A DNA stretch of 17,022 nucleotides, from positions 1-17,022 of the forward strand of contig UREH01000032.1 in the NCBI GenBank assembly GCA_900546835.1, written 5' to 3'. Made by a program: the position numbers and the translations under genes. Each line of letters starts with the position of its first letter. Position 1 is the first letter of the stretch. This document shows, piece after piece, positions 1 to 7,784 of this stretch. This DNA is from an uncultured Porphyromonadaceae bacterium (GTDB lineage: Bacteria > Bacteroidota > Bacteroidia > Bacteroidales > Muribaculaceae). The notes under the pieces were generated by a model, which saw nothing but the letters and a program-made list of their open reading frames with translations, did not search any database and was not told where the DNA came from.

Positions 1-453
1 GGATTCCACCGCCCGGTGCCTCCTCCCGCATGGCGCTGGCACGCCGGAGGTCCCGCGTTCGGCACGATTCTCGGCCTGACGCTCGGCACTTCAATCGGCC
101 TTTCCATTTCGGCGCTGGCCAACAGCGGCTACTCCGTGAGCAGCTACGGCGACGATGTGGTATATCTCAACAACGTTCCCCAGATGAACTACAACTGGCC
201 CGACGCGGCCCTCTACTACACCGACGGACGCCTCTGCGGCTCGCAGTTCACCTACGCCACAGGCTACTACGACATGGGACGCTACAACGCACTCTACAAC
301 ACATTCGTGAGTCGCTACGGAGCGCCCGTAGGCTACTCAAACACCGGAGGCACGGTGACGGCCAACTGGTTTGGCGCCGACGGCCGTTACGTTACCCTCA
401 GCTTCGCCTCGACCAACGGCGCATACTACACCACCCTGAGCTTCGGCAACTGA
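1..453 (+). CDS. Hypothetical protein with glycine-zipper segment and Tyr-rich C-terminal domain (5' partial)
   Basis: The frame is open from the first base of the window, so about 150 C-terminal residues are visible and the true start lies upstream. A GTG at 16 is in frame but only makes an internal codon. The visible part begins with a Pro/Trp/His-rich stretch, then a Gly/Ala/Ser-rich hydrophobic segment with GxxxG spacing (GTILGLTLGTSIGL), then a compact domain rich in Tyr, Asn and Gly ending in YYTTLSFGN. The layout resembles uncharacterised Bacteroidales proteins with a proline-rich front, a glycine zipper and a short beta-rich tail, probably exported or envelope-associated; that is from general familiarity, not a search. 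I assign no function. The gene ends 105 nt before pepT, and the palindrome at 496-525 lies between them. Confidence 0.6.
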   Translation, partial: GFHRPVPPPAWRWHAGGPAFGTILGLTLGTSIGLSISALANSGYSVSSYGDDVVYLNNVPQMNYNWPDAALYYTDGRLCGSQFTYATGYYDMGRYNALYNTFVSRYGAPVGYSNTGGTVTANWFGADGRYVTLSFASTNGAYYTTLSFGN

Positions 454-487
454 CCCGGTCGGCGAACCTTAACCCCCGCAATCCATT

Positions 488-519
488 TTTGCATTTGGCC
501 GCAGAATTTATTAATTTTG
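488..519 (+). promoter_or_regulatory. Promoter of pepT-miaA (-33 TTTG, -7 TAATTTTG)
   Basis: TTTG at 488-491 and TAATTTTG at 512-519 are separated by 20 nt, matching the Bacteroidetes housekeeping promoter (TTTG, 19-21 nt, TAnnTTTG). Transcription would start near 525, leaving a leader of about 35 nt before the pepT ATG at 559. The -7 box lies inside the right half of the inverted repeat at 496-525. Confidence 0.65.
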
Positions 520-525
520 CGGCCA
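496..525 (+). other. 13-bp inverted repeat overlapping the pepT promoter
   Basis: TGGCCGCAGAATT (496-508) pairs with AATTTTGCGGCCA (513-525) around a 4-nt loop. Twelve of the 13 pairs are Watson-Crick and one is G-T. It starts 42 nt after the stop of the upstream gene and contains most of the TAATTTTG box. It could be a terminator for the upstream transcript (the following tract is TATATTTATA, not a clean T-run), an operator, or both. Confidence 0.6.
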
Positions 526-558
526 TATATTTATACTCCAAACCCCTGAAAAATCACC

Positions 559-1779
559 ATGAATCTGACCGACCGCTTCCTGAAATACGTGAAATTCGAC
601 ACCCAGAGCGACGAGCTGACAAACCTTACGCCCTCCACTCCGGGACAGTATAAATTCGCACAGGCGCTTGAAAAAGAGCTCCACGAACTCGGCCTGGAGG
701 ACATCTCGCTCGACGAGAACGGCTACCTGATGGCCACGCTCCCGGCCAACACCGACCGCGAGGTGCCTACCGTAGGCTTTATCGCACACCTCGACACGTC
801 GCCCGACCTCTCGGGCCACAACGTGAACCCGCGCATCGTGAACGCCTACGACGGAGGCGACATCACCCTCAACGCAGACAACGACGTGGTGCTCTCCCCC
901 TCGGAGTTTCCCGAACTTCTCCACTACGTGGGTCAGGACCTCATCGTAACCGACGGCACCACCCTTCTTGGCGCCGACGACAAGGCCGGTATCGCCGAAA
1001 TCATCTCGGCCGTGGAATACCTCAAGGCTCATCCCGAAATCGAGCACGGCAAAATCCGCATAGCCTTCAACCCCGACGAGGAGATCGGCCAGGGCGCCCA
1101 CAAATTCGACGTGGATCGCTTCGGCGCCGACTGGGCCTACACTATGGACGGCGGCGAGGTAGGCGAACTGGAGTATGAGAACTTCAACGCAGCCGTTGCC
1201 AACGTGACCTTCAAGGGGCGCAACGTTCATCCCGGCTACGCCAAACACAAGATGGTGAACTCCATCCGCATCGCCAACCAGTTCATCCTCATGCTTCCGC
1301 GCTGGGAGACGCCCGAGCACACCGAAGGCTACGAGGGGTTCTACCACCTGGTGAAAATCGAGGGCGACGTGGAGAAAACCACACTCACCTACATAATCCG
1401 CGACCACGACCGCGACCGCTTCGAGCGCCGCAAGCGCGAACTCGAGCACCTGACGCGCAAGACCAATAACGAATTCCCCGGCTGCGCCACCATCGAAATC
1501 CGCGACCAGTATTTCAACATGCGCGAGAAAATCGAGCCGGTGATGCACATAATCACTATCGCCGAGAAAGCCATGGAACTGGCCGGAGTAAAACCCAAGG
1601 TGCAGCCCATCCGCGGCGGCACAGACGGCGCGCAGCTCTCGTTCAAAGGCCTCCCCTGCCCCAACATCTTCGCCGGCGGCCTGAATTTCCACGGCCGCTA
1701 TGAGTTCGTGCCCATCCCCTCGATGGAGAAAGCCGAGAAAACCATTGTGGAGATCGCACGCCTCGTGGCCCAGGGCTGA
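559..1779 (+). CDS. pepT: Peptidase T (tripeptide aminopeptidase, M20B)
   Basis: Cytosolic di-zinc aminopeptidase that removes the N-terminal residue from tripeptides. At 406 residues it has the usual PepT length. The M20 metal-site residues sit in the expected order: H77 and D79 (IAHLDTS), bridging D140 (LGADDKAG), catalytic and metal glutamates E174/E175 (NPDEEIGQG), D197 ([13 protein letters not shown]), and H378 near the C-terminus ([11 protein letters not shown]). H224 in VHPG lies in the lid domain. The ATG start fits the family N-terminus ([19 protein letters not shown]) and lies about 35 nt below a clear promoter. Its TGA stop overlaps the miaA ATG by one base, so the two genes are probably co-transcribed and translationally coupled. 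No key residue is missing. Confidence 0.95.
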   Translation: MNLTDRFLKYVKFDTQSDELTNLTPSTPGQYKFAQALEKELHELGLEDISLDENGYLMATLPANTDREVPTVGFIAHLDTSPDLSGHNVNPRIVNAYDGGDITLNADNDVVLSPSEFPELLHYVGQDLIVTDGTTLLGADDKAGIAEIISAVEYLKAHPEIEHGKIRIAFNPDEEIGQGAHKFDVDRFGADWAYTMDGGEVGELEYENFNAAVANVTFKGRNVHPGYAKHKMVNSIRIANQFILMLPRWETPEHTEGYEGFYHLVKIEGDVEKTTLTYIIRDHDRDRFERRKRELEHLTRKTNNEFPGCATIEIRDQYFNMREKIEPVMHIITIAEKAMELAGVKPKVQPIRGGTDGAQLSFKGLPCPNIFAGGLNFHGRYEFVPIPSMEKAEKTIVEIARLVAQG

Positions 1780-2702
1780 TGCAGGCCGACACCACCCCCA
1801 CACTAATAGTAATAACCGGCCCCACGGGGTCGGGCAAGACAGCTTTGGCCATCACGCTGGCGCGACGGCTGGGATGCGACGTCATCTCGGCCGATTCGCG
1901 CCAGATGTTTAAAGGCATCCCGATAACCACCGCGGCTCCGACCGCCGACGAGCTGGCCACCGCGCGCCACCACTTCGTGGGCACGCTCGAGCTCGACGCC
2001 TACTACAGCGCCGCCCAATATGAGGAGGACTGCCTGCGGCTGCTCGGTGAGCTGTTCAGCCGAGGGCGGTACGCCGTGATGTGCGGCGGGTCGATGATGT
2101 ATGTCGACGCCGTGGTTCGCGGCATCGACGAGCGCCCCACCATATCGCCCGACGTACGCGCCGACGTGCTCGCCATGCTCGAACGCGAGGGGCTGGAAGA
2201 CCTGATGGAGCGGCTGCGGCAGCTTGATCCGACGTATGCCGCCGAAGTAGACCCGATGAACACACGGCGCGTGGTCCATGCACTGGAGATATGCATCGAG
2301 GCAGGCGTGCCATATTCCACTCTGCGCACCGGACGCGTCAAGGATCGCCCCTTCCGCGTGGTCAAGGCCGCCATCGACATGCCCCGCGAAGAACTCTTCG
2401 CCCGCATCAACACCCGCGTGAATCGCATGGCCGCCGAAGGGATGCCCCAGGAGGCGCGACGTGTCTACCCGCTGCGCCACCTCAATTCGCTCAACACCGT
2501 AGGCTTCAAGGAGATGTTCGCGTGGATAGAAGGCAGGTGGGATTTCGACACCGCTTTGGCACGCATGGCGAAAAACACACGCGTCTATGCGAAAAAACAG
2601 CTCACATGGCTCCGGCGCGACCCGTCGGTAATATGGCTCGACCCGCATTCCGACACTCCTATGGCCGACCAGGTGCTTTTGCAGGCTGGGATAGAACCTT
2701 AA
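1779..2702 (+). CDS. miaA: tRNA dimethylallyltransferase
   Basis: Transfers a dimethylallyl group from DMAPP to N6 of A37, next to the anticodon in tRNAs that read codons starting with U. The 307-residue protein shows the P-loop GPTGSGKT (residues 14-21), then DSRQMFKG (39-46, equivalent to the family DSRQ-V-Y-G motif that contacts A37), the HHFVG segment after the TAAP loop, a GGSMMY segment and NTRRVVHALEI in the helical insertion region, and the C-terminal TVGFKEM and KNTRVYAKKQLTWLRRD motifs typical of MiaA. The start codon shares its A with the pepT TGA stop (TGATG), which suggests translational coupling. The ordinary family reads Y in place of F44, a mild substitution. About 70 nt separate it from the next gene, with no convincing terminator. 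Confidence 0.95.
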   Translation: MQADTTPTLIVITGPTGSGKTALAITLARRLGCDVISADSRQMFKGIPITTAAPTADELATARHHFVGTLELDAYYSAAQYEEDCLRLLGELFSRGRYAVMCGGSMMYVDAVVRGIDERPTISPDVRADVLAMLEREGLEDLMERLRQLDPTYAAEVDPMNTRRVVHALEICIEAGVPYSTLRTGRVKDRPFRVVKAAIDMPREELFARINTRVNRMAAEGMPQEARRVYPLRHLNSLNTVGFKEMFAWIEGRWDFDTALARMAKNTRVYAKKQLTWLRRDPSVIWLDPHSDTPMADQVLLQAGIEP

Positions 2703-2773
2703 GGCGCAGCGGATTGTTAGACTTTCAGCCGGAATGATTTCCTCTCCGGATTTCATCAACCATTCACCGCATC

Positions 2774-4150
2774 ATGCAGAACCTCGAAACCATAATCGCA
2801 CGCCTGAAAGGGTATTTCTCGTTCAACGGCTATCTCGTGCCGCAGGCCGAGGCCGAACAGACTATCCGCGAAGGTGTCTCCTTCCGCGGCACCAATATCC
2901 TCATCCTGGTGTTCGCCATCCTCATCGCGTCGCTGGGCCTCAACACCAACTCCACGGCCGTAATAATCGGCGCCATGCTCATCTCGCCGCTCATGGGGCC
3001 GATAATCGGTCTCGGGCTGGGCATAGGCATCGAGGATTTCGACCTGCTCAAGCGCTCCATGCGCAATCTGGTGGTGGCGGCACTCTTCTCGGTACTCGCC
3101 TCTACGGTATACTTCCTGATCTCGCCCGTGAGCGAAGGCCACAGCGAGCTTCTGGCACGCACATCGCCCACCATCTACGACGTGCTCATCGGCTTCTTCG
3201 GCGGAGCCGCAGGCATCTTCGCCATCGCCTCGAAGAACAAGGGTAACGTGATTCCCGGCGTGGCCATCGCTACAGCGCTGATGCCCCCACTCTGCACCGT
3301 GGGCTACGGACTGGCCACATTCCAGATGCACTACTTCCTCGGCGCTCTCTACCTCTTTCTGATCAACTCAATCTACATCGGGCTGGCGACATTCATCGGG
3401 GTGAAACTGATGCACTTCCAGCGCACGCCTACGTCAGTGCCCGAGCGAGCCAAGCGCATGCGCCATATAGTCTACACCACCGCCATCCTCACCCTGTTGC
3501 CGAGCATCTATCTTACATACAACATGCTGCGCATGGAGAATTTCCAGCAGGAGGCCTCGCGCTTCGTGGCCGACGAATTCCAGTTCCCGCAGACTCAGGT
3601 GCTCAGCCATACGGCCACCTACCGTAAAGGTGAGCGCACCGTCAACGTAACGCTTATCGGCAAAGCCCTCCCGCAGGATTCTCTCGAACTTGCAATGTCG
3701 GCCAAACTGCAATACTATGGGCTGCAGGGAGCCAAACTCAATATAATGCAGGGCGATTACGCCCTGGGCGCATCGCAGACTCCGGGCCACTCCGTGAAGG
3801 AAATCTACGAGATGGCGCAGACGTCGCTCACGCGCCAGCAGCAGGAAATCGACTCGCTGCGCGACGTGATAGCCATGCGCCGCGAGAACGACTCCATCTC
3901 GGCCCGGCTCGCCCCGGAGCTGAAGGTGATATTCCCGCAGGTGGCGGAAATCGCCGTGACACGCGCCGTGTTCGGCGACATAGCCACCGGCAGCCTGGAC
4001 ACCGCCAACATCGCCCTCGTGCACTATTCGCGGCCATTGCCCCCAGCCTCGCAAAGCGAGCTCTCGCGCTATCTGGCTGCCCGCCTGCGCGTAAAAACGG
4101 TGAAACTGGTAACCGTACCGGCCACAGTAGCCGCCAAGCCGGCGAAATAA
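2774..4150 (+). CDS. DUF389 family multipass membrane protein
   Basis: A 458-residue inner-membrane protein of the DUF389 family, whose biochemical role is not established. Signature blocks are N59-S60-T61-A-V-I-I-G-A-M-L-I-S-P-L-M-G-P near residue 60-76, PTIYDVLIGFFGGAAGI near 132-148, and IPGVAIATALMPPLCTVGYG near 160-179. Hydrophobic segments suggest about six or seven helices (roughly 41-57, 62-84, 98-116, 135-151, 159-184, 188-213 and 230-249). The second half is soluble: a mixed alpha/beta stretch, a short charged coiled-coil-like part (residues 350-375) and a basic, Ala/Val-rich tail. The gene may be read through from pepT-miaA, since no clear promoter or terminator is visible in the 71-nt gap, but a functional link to them is not implied. 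Confidence 0.85.
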   Translation: MQNLETIIARLKGYFSFNGYLVPQAEAEQTIREGVSFRGTNILILVFAILIASLGLNTNSTAVIIGAMLISPLMGPIIGLGLGIGIEDFDLLKRSMRNLVVAALFSVLASTVYFLISPVSEGHSELLARTSPTIYDVLIGFFGGAAGIFAIASKNKGNVIPGVAIATALMPPLCTVGYGLATFQMHYFLGALYLFLINSIYIGLATFIGVKLMHFQRTPTSVPERAKRMRHIVYTTAILTLLPSIYLTYNMLRMENFQQEASRFVADEFQFPQTQVLSHTATYRKGERTVNVTLIGKALPQDSLELAMSAKLQYYGLQGAKLNIMQGDYALGASQTPGHSVKEIYEMAQTSLTRQQQEIDSLRDVIAMRRENDSISARLAPELKVIFPQVAEIAVTRAVFGDIATGSLDTANIALVHYSRPLPPASQSELSRYLAARLRVKTVKLVTVPATVAAKPAK

Positions 4151-4170
4151 GGGGTCTGACCTGTCTTCCC

Positions 4171-4215
4171 AAGGGTCCTAAGGGTCTTAATGACCTGAGA
4201 GAGCCTAAGGTCTCC
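4171..4215 (+). repeat. Degenerate 9-bp tandem repeat
   Basis: Five consecutive 9-mers downstream of the DUF389 gene resemble one another: AAGGGTCCT, AAGGGTCTT, AATGACCTG, AGAGAGCCT, AAGGTCTCC. The first two differ at one base; the others are more diverged. The repeat starts 20 nt after the stop codon and ends about 50 nt before the next promoter. No coding potential is evident. Confidence 0.45.
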
Positions 4216-4265
4216 AAAATATTTGAGTGGGTTTCCCATTCGAAGCTATGGGGGATGATGCGCGG

Positions 4266-4297
4266 TTTGGATTTAAGGAGGGATTTTGCTAACTTTG
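4266..4297 (+). promoter_or_regulatory. Promoter of the M6 metalloprotease gene
   Basis: TTTG at 4266-4269 and TAACTTTG at 4290-4297 are separated by exactly 20 nt, an exact match to the Bacteroidetes promoter pattern. The predicted start near 4303 leaves a leader of about 130 nt before the ATG at 4434, and that leader begins with the hairpins at 4304-4334. Confidence 0.65.
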
Positions 4298-4303
4298 CAT
4301 GGT

Positions 4304-4334
4304 TGCGGCAGCCGCAGACGACTGCGGCCTGCGG
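4304..4334 (+). other. Mutually exclusive hairpins at the 5' end of the metalloprotease leader
   Basis: GCCGCAG (4311-4317) pairs perfectly with CTGCGGC (4322-4328) across the 4-nt loop ACGA. The same GCCGC block can instead pair with the preceding TGCGGC (4304-4309), and a further CTGCGGC-like copy follows at 4329-4334. The competing arms sit right after the predicted transcription start. They could stabilise the mRNA 5' end or act as a switch; no known riboswitch family is recognised. Confidence 0.45.
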
Positions 4335-4433
4335 CTTCGCTCCAAAAAAGATTATCTTTAACCCAAAATTCCGTAAAACCGGGCTCACGGCGCCACCAGT
4401 AGCTACCGTAGCCGATTTTATCCACCCCTGAAA

Positions 4434-6950
4434 ATGAATAAGTCTATCCTTATCGCAGCTGCTACGGCAGCGCTTGCAGCATTTCAAATGAATGCCGCTC
4501 CCGCATTCCCCGGCAAAAAGACCGTGACACAGCCCGATGGCACCACTATCGAAGTTCGCATGGTGGGCGACGAGCGCTTCCATACACTCGTAACCGACAC
4601 CGACGCCCTCCCCATAGCCCGCGATGCCGACGGCGAATACCGCTATCGCATGGCCGACGGCTCGCTCTCGGCCGTTGCCGCCCACAATCCGGGCGAGCGC
4701 ACCGCCGCCGAAGCTGATTTCCTCCGCGCCAACATAGCCGAGATCTCAGTGGCCCGTCTGGCCGAGCGTCAGCGCGCCATCAACCCCAAGCGTTTTGAAA
4801 ACGCCATTGCCGCGCGCAAGGCCAAGGCTCCGGCGCGTGCCGGAGCAGCAAAAGCTCCGCTGGCCGACCAGTTTACCGACTGCCCCACCACGGGAGTGCG
4901 CCACATTCCGGTAATTTTCGTGCAGTATACCGACATCAAATTCAAGAGTTCCGATCCGAAACAGACTTTCGCAACCTATTTCAACGAAGGGGCGTCGAGC
5001 GGACGTCAGTATTTCATCGACAACTCCAACGGCGTATACCAGCCCCAGTTCGACATCTACGGCCCTGTGACGCTCCCCAACAACCGTAAATACTACGGTG
5101 GCAACGACAGTTATACCGACAGCGACCAGCGCCCGGGCCAGATGGTGGCTGACGCCTGCACAGCCCTCGACGGCCAGATCAATTTCAAGGACTACGACAC
5201 CAACGGCGACGGCTACGTCGACGCCGTGATTCTGCTCTATGCCGGCAACGGCGAGCAATACACACACCAGGACATCCCCGATGCCATCTGGCCCCACAAG
5301 TGGGAGCTTTCTTCCTCCGACTATGGAAAAGCCCTGACGCTCGACGGCGTAAAAATCGACAACTACGGCTGCTTCAACGAACTATACGGCACGTCGGCTT
5401 CCAGCACGAAAATCGACGGCATAGGAGTGTTCTGCCATGAGTTCTCCCACGCGCTCGGACTGCCCGACCTATATGGTACCGACTACTACTCGCAGGATTA
5501 CTACGGAATGGGGAGCTGGTCGCTGATGTGCAATGGCAGCTACAACAACGACGGCTATACTCCGGTAGGATATACCGCCTACGACAAATGGTTCAACGGC
5601 TGGATTGACGAAATTCCCGAGGCCACGGCCAACACGCAGTATACAATGCCCGTGTTCAACACCGGAGTGGCCGCCAACGATCAGCCGCTGCGCATCACCA
5701 ATCCTTCGAACGCCAACGAATGGTTCGTAATCGAGAACCGCGCAAAAACAGGCTGGAACCGCTACGACCAGGACGAGGGACTGCTGATCTACCGCGTGAC
5801 CTATAACCGCACCGTCTGGGCCAACAACACGGTCAACAACACCCCGACAGGCTACTACGTGCCTCTCTGCGCCGACAATTCGGCAAGCTACAAAAACGAG
5901 GACACCGACCTCTGGCCCTACAACAACAAGACCGAACTATCCGGCACCACTACACCAGCTCTCAAGCCCTACAGCGGAGCCGCCCTCAACCGCTCTATCA
6001 GCGAGATGACGCGCAACGCCGACGGGACGATATCGTTCTGGGTGGACCGCGCTCCCGTGCCCACGCTCGCAACTCCCGTACTTGCGGGCCACACTTCCGT
6101 AGGCTCCACAAGCTTCACAGCCAACTGGACGCACCAAACCGATGCCGACGTGACCTACACCCTGGAGGTTATCCCCCACCGCGACTTTGCGCTGCTTTAC
6201 GACGTTGATTTCTCGCAAGGCCTGCCCCAAGGCTGGAGCGTATCCGGTTTCCATGAAATCGATCAGAATGAGAATGCTCTGCGTCTTGCCTCGAGCAATA
6301 ATCCAGGCGAGGTATACACTCCTCAGTTCACGCTCGACAACTCGGGCATTGTAACCGTGAAGGTTAACGCCAAATATTATAGGACAGAAGCCAGCAGCCT
6401 GAAGGTGACACTCTACGACACCAACGATAATGAACTGACCAGCATGCTTCAGGCTCTTACCGAAAGCTACAAGGACTACACCATAAAGATCACCGGCACA
6501 CCCGGAGCGAAAGTATCTCTGGGTCTGGGCGCAACAGCGAAGAAGAAGCGCCTCTATATCAAGAGCGCACAGATCTACACCGGCGACGCATCGGCGACCG
6601 CTGCTCCGGCCAAGGCTCCGGCCGAGACGGGCGACGCCAACTCGCGCACCATCACCGGAATCACCGGCCTGAGCTACACCGTGGAAGGCCTGGCCGAGAA
6701 AGGTTCGTTCGACTACCGCGTTAAGGCCGTTCCCGTCGACCAGACCACAGCCGCCGCAAGCGCCTGGACAGCCTACAACACCGTAGAGCTCTCCCTTTCC
6801 GGCGTTGAAAACGTAGGGACGGAAGCCGACACCGACGCCCCGGCCCGCTACTTCAACCTCCAGGGCATCGAAGTGAACGCCTCCACACTTGCCCCCGGCA
6901 TCTACATCCGCCTGCAGGGTGGACGCTCGGAGAAAATCGCCGTGCGCTGA
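4434..6950 (+). CDS. Secreted M6-family metalloprotease with FnIII and jelly-roll-like domains
   Basis: An 838-residue exported zinc protease. The N-terminus is a signal peptide (MNKSILIAAATAALAAFQMNA, likely cleaved near residue 22). A pro-region runs to about residue 150 and includes an Ala/Lys/Pro-rich linker. The M6-type catalytic domain follows: an acidic DYDTNGDGYVD loop at 253-263 that resembles a calcium site, and the zinc motif HEFSHALGLPDLYG with H335, E336 and H339. After about residue 540 there is a FnIII-like start (TSFTANW), an inserted beta-sandwich-like segment (about 580-720, beginning LLYDVDFSQGLPQGWSVSG), a return to FnIII strands (YTVEGL...FDYRVKAV), and a C-terminal tail ARYFNLQGIEV...APGIYIRLQGG. 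That tail resembles Bacteroidales C-terminal sorting domains of type IX cargo, but the secretion route is inference. Likely substrates are host or dietary proteins. It is transcribed from its own promoter. Confidence 0.85.
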   Translation: MNKSILIAAATAALAAFQMNAAPAFPGKKTVTQPDGTTIEVRMVGDERFHTLVTDTDALPIARDADGEYRYRMADGSLSAVAAHNPGERTAAEADFLRANIAEISVARLAERQRAINPKRFENAIAARKAKAPARAGAAKAPLADQFTDCPTTGVRHIPVIFVQYTDIKFKSSDPKQTFATYFNEGASSGRQYFIDNSNGVYQPQFDIYGPVTLPNNRKYYGGNDSYTDSDQRPGQMVADACTALDGQINFKDYDTNGDGYVDAVILLYAGNGEQYTHQDIPDAIWPHKWELSSSDYGKALTLDGVKIDNYGCFNELYGTSASSTKIDGIGVFCHEFSHALGLPDLYGTDYYSQDYYGMGSWSLMCNGSYNNDGYTPVGYTAYDKWFNGWIDEIPEATANTQYTMPVFNTGVAANDQPLRITNPSNANEWFVIENRAKTGWNRYDQDEGLLIYRVTYNRTVWANNTVNNTPTGYYVPLCADNSASYKNEDTDLWPYNNKTELSGTTTPALKPYSGAALNRSISEMTRNADGTISFWVDRAPVPTLATPVLAGHTSVGSTSFTANWTHQTDADVTYTLEVIPHRDFALLYDVDFSQGLPQGWSVSGFHEIDQNENALRLASSNNPGEVYTPQFTLDNSGIVTVKVNAKYYRTEASSLKVTLYDTNDNELTSMLQALTESYKDYTIKITGTPGAKVSLGLGATAKKKRLYIKSAQIYTGDASATAAPAKAPAETGDANSRTITGITGLSYTVEGLAEKGSFDYRVKAVPVDQTTAAASAWTAYNTVELSLSGVENVGTEADTDAPARYFNLQGIEVNASTLAPGIYIRLQGGRSEKIAVR

Positions 6951-6958
6951 GACCACCC

Positions 6959-6990
6959 TCCGGCAAAGCGAATCGTGTGAATCAGCCGGA
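6959..6990 (+). other. Hairpin after the metalloprotease gene
   Basis: TCCGGC (6959-6964) and GCCGGA (6985-6990) form a perfect 6-bp stem around a 20-nt loop, starting 8 nt after the stop codon. No T-run follows, so it is at best a weak or factor-dependent 3' end. The rpsF promoter begins 8 nt further on. Confidence 0.3.
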
Positions 6991-6997
6991 CCAAAGT

Positions 6998-7029
6998 GTT
7001 GCATATTAGAAATTTAATTGCTACCTTTG
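6998..7029 (+). promoter_or_regulatory. Promoter of rpsF-rpsR-rplI
   Basis: TACCTTTG at 7022-7029 is an exact TAnnTTTG -7 box. GTTG at 6998-7001, 20 nt upstream, is a TTTG-like -33 element with one mismatch. The predicted start near 7035 gives a leader of about 60 nt to the rpsF ATG. Confidence 0.65.
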
Positions 7030-7037
7030 CAGCCGCT

Positions 7038-7054
7038 TGGGGTATCGTGCCCCA
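7038..7054 (+). other. Hairpin in the rpsF leader
   Basis: TGGGG (7038-7042) and CCCCA (7050-7054) form a 5-bp stem with loop TATCGTG, at the predicted 5' end of the ribosomal-protein mRNA; the rest of the leader is AU-rich. In many bacteria an rpsF leader structure binds the bS6-bS18 complex for autoregulation. A CCG lies at 7033-7035, but I cannot show that the complete motif is present here. Confidence 0.4.
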
Positions 7055-7094
7055 TACACTGATCTAAATTCAATTCATTAACAATTAGTTACAA

Positions 7095-7472
7095 ATGAAC
7101 CACTACGAAACCGTTTTCATTTTAACTCCCGTTTTGTCTGACGCTCAGATGAAGGAAGCGGTAGAAAAGTTCACCACCGTGCTCACCGACAACGGCGCAA
7201 GCATCGTGAACGAAGAACTCTGGGGCCTGCGCAAGCTCGCTTACCCCATCCAGAAGAAATCGACAGGCTTCTATGCCCTCGTTGAATTCGACGGCGATCC
7301 CACCCTCGTCAAGAAGCTCGAGACAGCTTTCCGTCGCGACGAACGCGTGATCCGTTTCCTCGTATTCCGCAACGACAAGTATGCCGCTGAATACGCCGCA
7401 AAACGCCGCAGCCTCAAGGCCGCAAAAGCCAACGCACCCAAAGAAGAAACCGTAGAAAACAAGGAGGACTAA
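7095..7472 (+). CDS. rpsF: 30S ribosomal protein bS6
   Basis: A 125-residue platform protein of the small subunit that pairs with bS18 on 16S rRNA. Family features are the opening [15 protein letters not shown] strand, the central [25 protein letters not shown] segment, [13 protein letters not shown], and a charged Lys/Glu-rich tail. Length is normal for Bacteroidales. It is first in an operon followed 3 nt later by rpsR. The leader upstream of the ATG is AT-rich with no Shine-Dalgarno, as usual in this phylum. The last codons (Lys-Glu) double as part of the SD-like element in front of rpsR. Confidence 0.97.
   Translation: MNHYETVFILTPVLSDAQMKEAVEKFTTVLTDNGASIVNEELWGLRKLAYPIQKKSTGFYALVEFDGDPTLVKKLETAFRRDERVIRFLVFRNDKYAAEYAAKRRSLKAAKANAPKEETVENKED
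7461..7467 (+). promoter_or_regulatory. Perfect Shine-Dalgarno AAGGAGG in front of rpsR
   Basis: AAGGAGG at 7461-7467 is fully complementary to the 16S 3' CCUCCUU and lies 8 nt before the rpsR ATG at 7476, an ideal spacing. It overlaps the last codons of rpsF. None of the other gene starts visible in the window has a comparable element. Confidence 0.7.
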
Positions 7473-7475
7473 ACC

Positions 7476-7745
7476 ATGGCACAGAATCAATCCGAAATCC
7501 GCTACCTCACACCCCTGTCGGTCGACGTCAAGAAGAAAAAATACTGCCGTTTCAAACGCAGCGGTATCAAATATATCGACTACAAGGATCCCGAATTCCT
7601 TAAGAAATTCCTTAACGAGCAGGGCAAAATCCTTCCCCGCCGCATTACCGGCACCTCGCTGAAGTTCCAGCGCCGCGTTGCCCAGGCCGTGAAGCGCGCA
7701 CGCCATCTGGCTCTCCTGCCCTTCGTTACCGACCTTATGAAATAA
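7476..7745 (+). CDS. rpsR: 30S ribosomal protein bS18
   Basis: An 89-residue small-subunit protein that forms the platform with bS6. Recognisable blocks are [51 protein letters not shown], and [25 protein letters not shown], which matches the conserved bS18 core (Y-K-D, LP-R-TG, Q-R-AIKRAR--ALLP). It starts 3 nt after the rpsF stop and precedes rplI by 39 nt. Unlike its neighbours it is preceded by a perfect SD, which may make its translation sensitive to how exposed the ribosomal anti-SD is. Confidence 0.97.
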   Translation: MAQNQSEIRYLTPLSVDVKKKKYCRFKRSGIKYIDYKDPEFLKKFLNEQGKILPRRITGTSLKFQRRVAQAVKRARHLALLPFVTDLMK

Positions 7746-7784
7746 TCCGGAACCATAACCGCTTCCCAAAACCGACTCAGAATT

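Noticed and set aside
511..1803. Long open frame antisense to pepT (430 codons)
   Set aside because: It mirrors the GC-rich pepT codons, lacks recognisable domains, and pepT has a complete metal site. Similar long antisense frames oppose miaA, ettA and tamL.
2729..2749. Terminator after miaA
   Set aside because: CCGGA/TCCGG is only a 5-bp stem with an 11-nt loop and no T-run follows.
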